Below, one piece after another: positions 50,840-58,768 of a DNA stretch of 64,000 nucleotides. The position numbers and the translations under genes were made by a program. The notes beneath the pieces were generated by a model that worked only from the letters and a program-made list of their open reading frames with translations, was not told the origin of the DNA and made no database searches. Origin of the DNA: Bacillota bacterium (GTDB lineage Bacteria; Bacillota; Clostridia; Christensenellales; Aristaeellaceae); assembly GCA_023459275.1 (NCBI GenBank), contig JAEWVC010000038.1, positions 1-64,000 of the forward strand, in the 5' to 3' direction. Every line of letters starts with the position of its first letter. Position 1 is the stretch's first letter.

Positions 50840-51842
50840 CCGGGACCACCTCCGCGCGGTAGGTATGCTCCTTGAGGTAGGCAAGCACTGTCACCATCAG
50901 GGCCGGCTCGGCGTTGAAGGACACGTACATCTTGCCCAGCGGCTTTCCGCCGATGTATTCGATGCGGCCCTGCAGGATGTTGAATTCCACGCCGAAGCGC
51001 TGGGCGGTTTCGTAGAGCACGGGTTCATTGGCCGGATCGCCCATGTATTCGATGGCCACGATGGTGCCGAAGGCGTGCTCCCGCACATCGGAAGGCAACT
51101 CGAAGGAAAGCTGCTGGGCCAGGAAATCCCTGGTGAAAGGGTGCGAAGGCGTGGAAAAAAGGGAGTAGGTGTCCCCGACCTCCACCGCTTTTCCCTCTTT
51201 CATGATGGCGGCGCGGCCGCACAGCCGCTTGATCTCATGCAGGTCGCAGGTGGAGAGCACAAGCGTAAGGGACAGGGCGTTGCGGATATTTTCCAAAAGG
51301 GACAAAACGCTTTCTCCGGCGGCGGGCGCCAGGCCTGAGGCGGGCTCCATGCACAGCAGGATCTCCGGCTTTGCGGCGATGGCCCTGGCGATGGCGGCGC
51401 GCTTTTGCTGTTCCGCTGTGAGCGCGGCGGGGCAAGCGCTGCCAAGACCTTCAAGCCCGGTGAGCGCAAGCGTTTCCTCCGCCCTTGCGCCGGCTTCGCC
51501 GTGCTTCATGCCGGAAGACAGCAGGGGAAGGGCGATGTTCTCCTTTATGGTCAGGCTCAAAAGCAGCGCCGGGGAAGAAAGGACAAGGCCCAGCTTGCGG
51601 CGGAGGGACTGCAACTCCCGGCCGGAAAGCAGGGGGACGTGGAGGCCGTCCACCACCACATCGCCTTTCGTGGGCAAAAGGAGGCCGTTCACCGTGCGCA
51701 GCAAGGCGGATTTTCCGGAGCCCTTGGGCCCCGCGATGCCGAAGACCTCCCCGCGCTCAATTTCAAAGGATACGTCTTCCACCCAATAGGACCTGCCATC
51801 CTTCGCGGCCCCGGCGATGGACACATGCTGGAAAGCGATCAT
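50832..51842 (-). CDS. Degenerate MetN-like ABC ATPase with NIL domain
   Basis: 336 residues. Fold and layout match MetN: an ATPase domain followed by a C-terminal NIL/ACT-like domain (GTIVAIEYMGDPANEPVLYE onward). Walker A is intact (GPKGSGKS, 38-45). The other motifs are changed: Q-loop Gln to Ser89, signature LTAEQ (141-145) in place of LSGGQ, Walker B Asp to Met165 (Glu166 kept), D-loop Asp to Ala172 and H-loop His to Cys199. It may bind ATP but normal hydrolysis looks impaired. It lies between a CymR-like regulator and a MetI-like permease. Confidence 0.85.
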   Translation of the reverse strand: MIAFQHVSIAGAAKDGRSYWVEDVSFEIERGEVFGIAGPKGSGKSALLRTVNGLLLPTKGDVVVDGLHVPLLSGRELQSLRRKLGLVLSSPALLLSLTIKENIALPLLSSGMKHGEAGARAEETLALTGLEGLGSACPAALTAEQQKRAAIARAIAAKPEILLCMEPASGLAPAAGESVLSLLENIRNALSLTLVLSTCDLHEIKRLCGRAAIMKEGKAVEVGDTYSLFSTPSHPFTRDFLAQQLSFELPSDVREHAFGTIVAIEYMGDPANEPVLYETAQRFGVEFNILQGRIEYIGGKPLGKMYVSFNAEPALMVTVLAYLKEHTYRAEVVPDV

Positions 51843-51858
51843 CCGTCCATTCCCCCCG

Positions 51859-52296
51859 TTATATCACATAGTTGTCGGCCGCGTGGCGGTTGTATTCCTC
51901 AACAAGGTCGGCCAGGGTGATGCGGTCCACCACCTGCTCAATGGCCTCATTGATGCTTGTCCACACGCTGTTTACCACCAGGTGGGCGGCGATATCCCCC
52001 GTTTCCTGGCGGATGTCCACCGGGCTCACCACCGAAAGGTCGCCCTCCATGGTGCGCAGGATCATGCCCACGGTATATTCCCCCGCGCCACGGGTAAGCT
52101 GGTACCCGCCCTGGGCGCCCCTAACACCCTTCAAATAGCCCGCGCGGCTTAGCGGGGTGATGATCTGCTCCATGTATTTTTCAGGAAGTTCCTGGCGGCT
52201 GGCCACCTCCTTGAGGGGGATGTAGGCGCCGTTGCTGTGCAGTGCAAGGTCCAGCATGAGCCGCATGCCGTACCGGCCTTTGGTGGAAATCTTCAT
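51859..52296 (-). CDS. Rrf2-family transcriptional regulator, CymR-like
   Basis: 145 residues. Seen: MKISTKGRYGMRLMLDLALHS, the winged helix LKEVASRQELPEKYMEQIITPLSRAGYLKGVRGAQGGYQLTR (about 28-69), and the C-terminal VWTSINEAIEQVVDRITLADLV helix. The three Fe-S cysteines of IscR are absent (no Cys at all), as in CymR, the repressor of sulfur and cysteine metabolism. It starts the unit with the MetNI-like genes, 16 bases before the ATPase. The ATG at 52296 has GGGGGG upstream. Confidence 0.9.
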   Translation of the reverse strand: MKISTKGRYGMRLMLDLALHSNGAYIPLKEVASRQELPEKYMEQIITPLSRAGYLKGVRGAQGGYQLTRGAGEYTVGMILRTMEGDLSVVSPVDIRQETGDIAAHLVVNSVWTSINEAIEQVVDRITLADLVEEYNRHAADNYVI

Positions 52297-52503
52297 GGGC
52301 AGCCCCCCGTGCAAAGAGAATTCCCTATGGAATCGATATGAAAGCATGGTATCATCGCGCCCCGTATTTGTCAACAGCCGCGAACCGCGCGGAAAATTGG
52401 GAAAAATAGCGGGAAATGCCTTGACAGCCCAAATCCCGGTGGCATATCATGGATTCGTTTATGGGCCGCTTTGACGGCAAATATAAATAAGGAAGCGATG
52501 CAT

Positions 52504-52989
52504 ATGTCTGTGGAACGCGTGAAAGCGTATCTGGAAAAATACGATATGGGCGGACGGGTGATGGAGCTTGCGCTCTCCAGCGCCACGGTGGAGCTGGCGG
52601 CCAAGGCGCTGAATACCCAGGAGGCAAGGATCGCCAAGACGCTGTCCTTTCAGGGGCAGAGCGGTGCCATCCTGGTGGTGGCGGCGGGGGACGCCAGGAT
52701 TGACAACGCCAAGTTCAAGGCTGCCTTCGGCTTGAAGGCCAGGATGCTTTCCCCCGAGGAGGTGCTTACTACCGTAGGGCACGCGGTGGGGGGCGTCTGC
52801 CCCTTTGCCATTGAAAACCCCGCGGTGAAGGTTTATCTGGACGAATCCCTCAAGCGTTTCACCACCGTGTTTCCCGCCTGCGGCTCCCATAACAGCGCGG
52901 TGGAGATGACGCTTGCCGAATTGGAATTGACCAGCCAAAGCGCGGGCTGGGTGGATGTGTGCAAGGGATGGCAGGAGGAAGCGGTATGA
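52504..52989 (+). CDS. YbaK/EbsC-family aminoacyl-tRNA deacylase
   Basis: 161 residues. Seen: ATVELAAKALNTQEARIAKTLSF (catalytic Lys), an AAGDARIDNAKFKAAFGLKARMLSPEEV block and GHAVGGVCPFAI, the GxxxGGVxPF loop of the family. It hydrolyses mischarged tRNAs, typically Cys- or Ala-tRNA(Pro). AAGGAAGCG sits at good distance from the ATG at 52504; an ATG two codons earlier is too close. The next gene overlaps its stop (ATGA). Confidence 0.9.
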   Translation: MSVERVKAYLEKYDMGGRVMELALSSATVELAAKALNTQEARIAKTLSFQGQSGAILVVAAGDARIDNAKFKAAFGLKARMLSPEEVLTTVGHAVGGVCPFAIENPAVKVYLDESLKRFTTVFPACGSHNSAVEMTLAELELTSQSAGWVDVCKGWQEEAV

Positions 52990-53357
52990 CGGGCAGGCAG
53001 GAAGCTTTTGTCACGGAGGCGATGACCGCCAAGGCCATGGGCAGCGGGGACTTGATGGTTTTTGCCACGCCGGCCCTGGTGGCGCTGATGGAGAAAGCCG
53101 CCTGTGCCGCCCTCTCAGGCGCATTGGAGGAAGGCATGACCACCGTGGGGACGCGCATGGAGGTAAGCCATGAGGCCGCCACCCCCGTAGGTATGCGGGT
53201 TTACGCGGAGGCAAAGCTCCTTTCCCAGGAAGGCCGGGCCTATGAGTTTGAGATCACCGCCTGGGACGAGCGGGGGCTGATCGGCAAGGCCCTCCACCAG
53301 CGGGTGGCCGTCAAGGCCGCAAGGTTCCAGGAGAAGGCGGACGCGAAACGGGGGTAG
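52986..53357 (+). CDS. Hot-dog thioesterase, FlK-like
   Basis: 123 residues with the fluoroacetyl-CoA thioesterase-like pattern: SGDLMVFATPALVALMEKAACAAL (about 20-43), EEGMTTVGTRMEVSHEAATPVGM (Thr, Glu and His of the FlK-type site) and YEFEITAWDERGLIGKALHQR. The native substrate in gut Clostridia is unknown; a general acyl-CoA thioesterase role is likely. It is coupled to the YbaK-like gene by a 4-base overlap, and GGAGGAAGC precedes its ATG. Confidence 0.85.
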   Translation: MTGRQEAFVTEAMTAKAMGSGDLMVFATPALVALMEKAACAALSGALEEGMTTVGTRMEVSHEAATPVGMRVYAEAKLLSQEGRAYEFEITAWDERGLIGKALHQRVAVKAARFQEKADAKRG

Positions 53358-53433
53358 GCCGTGCTCTCCGGTCCCTTGAAAGAAGGGATTTCCCAAAGAA
53401 TTTCCCAAGGATGAAGGGCAGGCGGGGGAAAAT

Positions 53434-54603
53434 ATGCAAACCCCATATCTCCGGCGGACCTGGGTGGAGATCGATCTTTCCACCATCATGCATAATTATA
53501 AAGAAGCATGCAGGCTTGTACAGCCCGGCACCAAGGTGACCTGCGTTTTAAAGTCCAACGCCTACGGCCACGGCGCGGTGGAAGTGGCCCGCGCGCTTGA
53601 AAAGGCCGGGGCCTCCTGCTTTGCGGTAAGCTGCGTACGGGAGGCCGTAGAGCTTCGCCGGGCGGGGATTGCCGGCGAAATTCTGGTGATGACCGTTACC
53701 GAGGAGCCCGCGCTGCCGGAGGCCGTGCGGGAAGGCTTACAATTGACGGTGGCCACCCTCAAACAGGCATTGGCCGCGGAGGAAGCCGCGAAAAGCGCCG
53801 GGCGGACGGCCATCCTGCACGTAAAGCTGGATACGGGGATGCACCGCCTGGGCTTCACCCCCGGCAGCGAGGCAGAAGAGGATATTTTGAAGATCGGGAA
53901 ACTGCCCCATGTAAAGGTGCTGGGGCTGTACTCCCACCTGGCGCTCACTGCCAGGGAGCGGGACCAAAGGCAGCATGACCTTCTTATGGGAATGCATACG
54001 GCGCTGAAAAGCCGGGGCATGGAGATCCCCGAAGTCCATCTGTGCGACTCCATCGGCATGGTGCGGTATCCGGAGTGGCAGTATGACAGGGTGCGGATCG
54101 GGGCGTTTCTCTTCGGGGTCAGGCCCCTTGGCGGGATTTTGGCGTTTGACTGCCGGGAGGCGCTGGTGTTCAAGACCACCGTTGCCCAGGTGACACCTGT
54201 GGCGGCGGGGGAAACGGTGGGCTACGACAGCGATGCGCCCCTTGAGCGGCCTTCCCTGGTGGCCACCCTCTGCGCGGGGTACGGGGACGGGTATCCCAGG
54301 TGCATGTCCCGGGTGGCCTCCGTGCTGATCCGGGAGCAGTTGGCCCCCGTGCTGGGCCTGGTATGCATGGACCAGATGATGGTGGACGCAACCGGCATCC
54401 CCGGCGTGCGGGAGGGAGACGAGGCCGTGCTGCTGGGGGGCGGGATCCCCTACATGCAGTACGCGGAATGGGCGCACACCAACAGGAACGAGGCTATTAC
54501 CATCCTGAGCAGGCGGCCCCAAAGGGTCTACCTGGAGGATGGGAAAACCGTCAAGGTAACGGATGAACTTCTGGGGGACGGAGGGACCGGATATGGGCTA
54601 TGA
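53434..54603 (+). CDS. alr: Alanine racemase
   Basis: 389 residues. PLP enzyme making D-Ala for peptidoglycan. Seen: RTWVEIDLSTIMHNY, the PLP lysine K40 in VLKSNAYGHGAVEVA, KLDTGMHRLGF (about 132-142), YSHLA, RIGAFLFGVRP and CAGYGDGYPR with the second catalytic Tyr. GGGGGAAAAT precedes the ATG. Its last codons overlap the M20 amidohydrolase gene by 11 bases. Confidence 0.96.
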   Translation: MQTPYLRRTWVEIDLSTIMHNYKEACRLVQPGTKVTCVLKSNAYGHGAVEVARALEKAGASCFAVSCVREAVELRRAGIAGEILVMTVTEEPALPEAVREGLQLTVATLKQALAAEEAAKSAGRTAILHVKLDTGMHRLGFTPGSEAEEDILKIGKLPHVKVLGLYSHLALTARERDQRQHDLLMGMHTALKSRGMEIPEVHLCDSIGMVRYPEWQYDRVRIGAFLFGVRPLGGILAFDCREALVFKTTVAQVTPVAAGETVGYDSDAPLERPSLVATLCAGYGDGYPRCMSRVASVLIREQLAPVLGLVCMDQMMVDATGIPGVREGDEAVLLGGGIPYMQYAEWAHTNRNEAITILSRRPQRVYLEDGKTVKVTDELLGDGGTGYGL

Positions 54604-55762
54604 GGATGTTTTGAAAAGGGCGCAGGAGATTGCTCCCTGGATCGTCGCGGCGCGGCGGGAACTGCACATGCACCCGGAATTGGGCGGGCAGGAGGCGTAT
54701 ACGCAGCGGTACTTGGAAAATATGCTGGAGGAGCTGGGCATCGCCCACACCGCCTATCCCGGCCAGCACGCGGTGGTGGGGCTGATCGAGGGAACATTTC
54801 CCGGGAAAACTGTGGGCTTGCGGGCGGACATGGACGCGCTTCCCGTGAACGAGACCACGGGGCTGCCCTTCGCCTCGATGACGCCGGGGAAAATGCACGC
54901 CTGCGGGCATGACGCCCACATGGCCATCGCTCTGGGCGCGGCCAGGATCCTTTTGGAGAACAGGGACAGGCTGCACGGAAAGGTGAAGCTGCTGTTTGAG
55001 CCTGCGGAGGAGACCACCGGCGGGGCCAGGGAGATGGTGGCCGCAGGGTGCATGGAAAACCCGCATGTGGACGCCGTGTTCGGGCTGCACATGTCGCCGG
55101 ACCAGCCTTCCGGCGTGGTATTTTCCAGGCCCGGGCCCATGAGCGGCGCCAGCGACGATATTCAGATCACGGTTCGGGGCCGGGGCTGCCACGGGGCGTA
55201 TCCCGAGCGGGGAACCGACGCCATTGTGATCGCCGCCCAGATCATCACGGCGCTGCAAACGCTTACAAGCAGGAACATTTCGCCCCTGGACAGCGCGGTG
55301 GTCTCCCTGGGCAGGATTGAGGGCGGCACGGCCAGAAACGTGATCTGCGACAGAGTGGGCATCGAAGGCACGCTGCGCACCCTTCGGAAGGAAACGCGCA
55401 AGCTGCTCAAGGAAAGGCTGCTTTCGCTGCCGGGGAGCGTTGCGGAGGCCATGGGCGGCGCGGCGGAGGTGGCCTTGAAGGACGCCTACGGACCGGTATA
55501 CAATGATGAGGCGCTCCACGGGCGGCTGCTTCACCTGGCGGCGGAGCTTTTCGGGCAGGACAAAATCGTTCCCCGGCCAGCCCCCAGCCTGGGGGTGGAA
55601 AGCTTCGGGTTCTTTTTGGCGAAAACCCCCGGCGTGTACTATGACCTGGGTTGCGGCGTGGGTTCCGCGCTGCACACGGGGGATTTCATGGTGGAGGAAA
55701 GCTGCCTGCCCGCGGGCTCGGCGCTCCAGGCGGCCATGGTGATGGATTTTTTGAAAGGATGA
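54593..55762 (+). CDS. M20-family amidohydrolase (aminoacylase/carboxypeptidase type)
   Basis: 389 residues. Seen: RRELHMHPELGGQEAYT (about 17-33), GLRADMDALPVNETTGLPFAS (metal Asp), KMHACGHDAHMA (about 99-110), FEPAEETTGGAREMV (metal Glu) and GLHMSPDQPSG. These are the M20D motifs of N-acyl amino acid and hippurate hydrolases. The ATG at 54593 has GGAGGGA upstream and overlaps alr. A role in hydrolysing N-acyl amino acids or dipeptide-derived compounds is inferred. Confidence 0.9.
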   Translation: MGYEDVLKRAQEIAPWIVAARRELHMHPELGGQEAYTQRYLENMLEELGIAHTAYPGQHAVVGLIEGTFPGKTVGLRADMDALPVNETTGLPFASMTPGKMHACGHDAHMAIALGAARILLENRDRLHGKVKLLFEPAEETTGGAREMVAAGCMENPHVDAVFGLHMSPDQPSGVVFSRPGPMSGASDDIQITVRGRGCHGAYPERGTDAIVIAAQIITALQTLTSRNISPLDSAVVSLGRIEGGTARNVICDRVGIEGTLRTLRKETRKLLKERLLSLPGSVAEAMGGAAEVALKDAYGPVYNDEALHGRLLHLAAELFGQDKIVPRPAPSLGVESFGFFLAKTPGVYYDLGCGVGSALHTGDFMVEESCLPAGSALQAAMVMDFLKG

Positions 55763-55769
55763 GGAAGAC

Positions 55770-56570
55770 ATGAAACGCATTTTTCTTTCCGCCGACATGG
55801 AGGGCACCTGCGGCATCGCCAATTGGGACGAAACGAACAAAAACAAGCCGGACTACACGTATTTCGCTAACCAGATGACCAGGGAAGTGGCGGCTGCCTG
55901 CCAGGGCGCTCTGGACGGCGGGGCGGACGAGACGCTGGTGAAGGACGCCCACGATTCCGCCAGGAACATCGACCCCAGCGGGCTGCCGGAGCAGGCAAAA
56001 ATTTTCCGCGGCTGGGCGGGGAACCTGTCCAGCATGATGATGGGGCTGGAAACGGGCTTCGCGGGCGTGATCTTCACGGGTTACCATTCCGCCGCGGGCA
56101 TCAACGGGAACCCCCTGTCCCACACCATGAACACGCAGAACGTTTTTGTGAAGATCAACGGCGAATTGGCGTCGGAACTGATGATCAACAGCCTCACCGC
56201 CGCCATGCTGAACGTGCCCGTGCTGATGGTGACGGGGGACAAGGCGCTGTGCGAGTGGATCACGAAAGTGAATCCCAACATATTGACCGTGCCGGTGAAC
56301 GAGGGCACGGGCCGGGGCGCGCTGTCCATCCATCCCGATCTGGCCGTGCGCCGCATCCGGGAAACCGCGGAAAAGGCCATGGCGCTGGACGGCAGCCTGT
56401 GCATGTTCCCCATGCCGCCGCATTTTGCGGTGGAGATCTGCTACAAGGAGCATTCCGCGGCGCTGAGCAACAGCTTCTATCCCGGCTGTGTGCAGATGGA
56501 TTCCAGGACGGTGCGCTTTGAAACCGATGAGTACATGGAGGTTTTGCGGTTTTTCCACTTCTGCCTGTGA
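55770..56570 (+). CDS. M55-family D-aminopeptidase (DppA-like)
   Basis: 266 residues, family length. Seen: IFLSADMEGTCGI (zinc-binding Asp9/Glu11), DGGADETLVKDAHDSARNI (about 49-67), FTGYHSAAG and SHTMNTQNVFVKING, with a later VPVNEGTGRGA. DppA releases D-Ala from D-Ala-containing peptides and forms a barrel-shaped decamer. It follows the M20 gene by 7 bases and alr is two genes upstream, so a joint role in D-amino acid or wall peptide turnover is likely but inferred. Confidence 0.92.
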   Translation: MKRIFLSADMEGTCGIANWDETNKNKPDYTYFANQMTREVAAACQGALDGGADETLVKDAHDSARNIDPSGLPEQAKIFRGWAGNLSSMMMGLETGFAGVIFTGYHSAAGINGNPLSHTMNTQNVFVKINGELASELMINSLTAAMLNVPVLMVTGDKALCEWITKVNPNILTVPVNEGTGRGALSIHPDLAVRRIRETAEKAMALDGSLCMFPMPPHFAVEICYKEHSAALSNSFYPGCVQMDSRTVRFETDEYMEVLRFFHFCL

Positions 56571-56579
56571 AGGTGAAAC

Positions 56580-57107
56580 ATGCGGATCGAAGCGTTTGAC
56601 CGGGAGGACGCCGGGCGCAAAGAGGAGCTTGCAAAGCTGCTTTGCGCCTGCTTTCCCCATTCCTACGAGGATTGCGCGCAGGAAGAAGCGGCGCAATGCC
56701 TATCGGAAGGCAGAATCGCGCTGGCGGCCCTTACGGACGGAAGGCTGGCGGGGTTTGTGGGTGCGATGCCGAACTACGGGGTGACGGGCTGGGAACTGCA
56801 TCCCCTGGCCGTTTTTCCCCAATTCCAGGGCCGGGGCGTGGGTACGGCGCTTGTCAAGGCGCTGGAGGGAAAGGTGAAGGAAAAGGGCGGCGTAACGCTG
56901 TACCTTGGCACGGACGACGAGTTTGATAAAACCACGCTGTCCCAAGTGGACCTGTACGACCGCCTGTGGGAGCAGATCGCGAATATCCGGAACCTGAAAA
57001 GGCATCCGTATGAATTCTATCAGAAGCTGGGTTTTCAGATCGTTGGGGTGCTGCCGGATGTGAACGGGTACGGGAAACCGGATATCTATATGGCCAAGAG
57101 GCTGTGA
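56580..57107 (+). CDS. GNAT acetyltransferase resembling aminoglycoside 6'-N-acetyltransferases
   Basis: 175 residues. The order ELHPLAVFPQFQGRGVGTALV (acetyl-CoA loop, about 64-84), LYLGTDDEFDKTTLSQVDLY, then NLKRHPYEFYQKLGFQIVGVLPDVNGYGKPDIYMAK closely follows the AAC(6') pattern, including the WELHPL start and the GKPDI end. Chromosomal homologues often have other or unknown substrates, so resistance cannot be concluded. It starts 9 bases after the M55 gene and ends the unit. Confidence 0.82.
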   Translation: MRIEAFDREDAGRKEELAKLLCACFPHSYEDCAQEEAAQCLSEGRIALAALTDGRLAGFVGAMPNYGVTGWELHPLAVFPQFQGRGVGTALVKALEGKVKEKGGVTLYLGTDDEFDKTTLSQVDLYDRLWEQIANIRNLKRHPYEFYQKLGFQIVGVLPDVNGYGKPDIYMAKRL

Positions 57108-57140
57108 AGAAGCAAAGGGTATAGGCGCGCCGGTGGAAGC

Positions 57141-57164
57141 GGGCGATGGATCATCGCCCCTACG
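57141..57164. repeat. Dispersed CTACG-tailed palindrome, copy 4
   Basis: GGGCGATGGATCATCGCCC then CTACG, the same palindrome as copy 2 at 41669. Confidence 0.8.
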
Positions 57165-57231
57165 GTGGGGTGCGCAGCTGCCGCGGAACCAAGCTGCAAG
57201 CGTGCCGGTGGCAAAAGGGCGGCAAAAAAGC

Positions 57232-57256
57232 GGCGGGGGCAAGCCCCCGCCCTACG
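57232..57256. repeat. Dispersed CTACG-tailed palindrome, copy 5
   Basis: Identical over 25 bases to copy 1 at 16632-16656. Confidence 0.8.
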
Positions 57257-57313
57257 GCTGTCTGGGTATACGGCCCTTCCCGGATGCGTGCAGGTGGCAG
57301 GGGGCAAATTTGC

Positions 57314-57333
57314 AGGGTGAACCCCGCCCTACG
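57314..57333. repeat. Dispersed CTACG-tailed palindrome, degenerate copy 6
   Basis: AGGGTGAACCCCGCCCTACG keeps the GCCCTACG tail but has a broken stem. The three copies (4, 5, 6) fill most of the 367-base gap between the GNAT gene and metY. Confidence 0.55.
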
Positions 57334-57391
57334 GAGCCTTGGCATATATACCCACGTAAGCATCAGCTGGTATATAATGATTTTCCCTTTG

Positions 57392-57446
57392 GAAGTTTTT
57401 GGGATAGGGCGCGGGGAAGGGTTTTTTTCAAAAAACCCTTCCCCGC
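57392..57446. repeat. Gene-end palindrome with A/T loop, copy C
   Basis: GAAGTTTTT, then stem GCGGGGAAGGG (57411-57421) with its complement (57436-57446) around a T/A loop. It lies 28 bases 3' of metY. Confidence 0.7.
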
Positions 57447-57474
57447 CAATTTTATCCTATTCCGTTCTCTCCGC

Positions 57475-58740
57475 TCACACCGCGGTCATGGCCTGTGTGA
57501 TATCGGCGAGGATATCATCGATATGCTCCAGGCCCACCGAAATGCGGATGAGGCCGGGGTTGACGCCGGCGGCGATCAATTGCTCCTGCGTAAGCTGGCG
57601 GTGGGTGGCGCTGGCGGGATGGAGCACGCAGGTGCGGATATCCGCCACGTGGACTTCCTTGGAGGCCAGCTTGAGGCTGTCCATGAAGCGGACGGCCGGT
57701 TCCTTGCCGCCCTTCATGATGAAGGAGATAACGCCGCAGGCGCCCTTGGGCAGGTATTTTTGGGCCAGCGCGTGGTAGCGGTCCCCGGGCAGCCCGGCGT
57801 AGCGCACGGATTCCACCTGCGGGCAGGACTGCAGATACTCCGCCACCGTGAGGCCGTTTTCACAGTACTGTTTCATGCGCACGGGCAGCGTTTCCAGCCC
57901 CAGGTTTAGTAAAAAGGCGGAATGGGCTGCGGGATAGCAGCCAAAATCCCGCATCAATTGCATCCTGGCCTTAACGAGGTAGGCCGCTTTCCCGAAATCC
58001 CGGGTATACACCACGCCGTGGTAGGATTCATCCGGTTCCGTGAATTCCGGAAACTTGCCGTTTGCCCAGTCAAAGGTGCCGCCATCCACCATCACGCCGC
58101 CCACCTGCAGGGCATGTCCGTCCATGTATTTGGTGGTGGAGTGGATGACGATATCCGCCCCGAAGGAGAAGGGCTTGCACAGGATGGGCGTGGCGAAGGT
58201 GTTGTCGATGATCAGGGGCAGGCCGTTTTGATGGGCGATCTTCGCGAATTTTTCAATATCCAGCACGGCCAGCGCCGGGTTGGCCAAGGTCTCGCCGAAA
58301 AACGCCCGGGTGTTGGGCTTCACGGCCTTTTGAATGGTTTCCTCATCCGCGCCGGCATCTACGAAAATACACTCGATGCCAAGGCGCTTTAGGGTCACGG
58401 CAAACAGGTTCACCGTGCCGCCGTAGATGGTGGAGGCACTTACAAAGCTTTCGCCGCTTTTGCATAGATTCAGGATGGACAAGAGGGAAGCCGCCTGGCC
58501 GGAGGAGGTGCACATGGCGCCCACGCCGCCTTCCAGGTCGGCGATCTTCTTTTCCACGGCCTCCACGGTGGGGTTGGAAAACCGGGAGTACATGTGGGCG
58601 GTGGGCATGTCAAATAATGCGCCGATTGCCGCGGTGGAGTCAAAGACGTAGGTGGTGCTCTGCACGATGGGCATCACCCGGGGCGCGCCGTTTTCGGGGG
58701 TGTAGCCTGAATGAAGGCATTTTGTTTCATCGCGGAACAT
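57475..58740 (-). CDS. metY: O-acetylhomoserine sulfhydrylase (Cys/Met metabolism PLP enzyme)
   Basis: 421 residues. Seen: ETKCLHSGYTPENGAPRVMPIVQSTTYVF at the start, YSRFSNPTVEAVEKKIADLEGG, SSGQAA, a LPLIIDNTFATPILCKPFSFGADIVIHSTTKYMDGH stretch with the PLP lysine in HSTTKY (about 205-210) and a C-terminal RISVGLEHIDDI. It makes homocysteine from O-acetylhomoserine and sulfide. AAAGGAGAA precedes the ATG at 58740. It is 28 bases after oppF, so it is probably read from the opp operon. cystathionine gamma-synthase is a less likely alternative. Confidence 0.92.
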   Translation of the reverse strand: MFRDETKCLHSGYTPENGAPRVMPIVQSTTYVFDSTAAIGALFDMPTAHMYSRFSNPTVEAVEKKIADLEGGVGAMCTSSGQAASLLSILNLCKSGESFVSASTIYGGTVNLFAVTLKRLGIECIFVDAGADEETIQKAVKPNTRAFFGETLANPALAVLDIEKFAKIAHQNGLPLIIDNTFATPILCKPFSFGADIVIHSTTKYMDGHALQVGGVMVDGGTFDWANGKFPEFTEPDESYHGVVYTRDFGKAAYLVKARMQLMRDFGCYPAAHSAFLLNLGLETLPVRMKQYCENGLTVAEYLQSCPQVESVRYAGLPGDRYHALAQKYLPKGACGVISFIMKGGKEPAVRFMDSLKLASKEVHVADIRTCVLHPASATHRQLTQEQLIAAGVNPGLIRISVGLEHIDDILADITQAMTAV

Positions 58741-58768
58741 CTTGTTGTTCTCCTTTATCGGTGGCATT

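Noticed and set aside
57141..57333. CRISPR array
   Set aside because: The repeats are palindromes with changing stems, irregular spacing and no cas genes.
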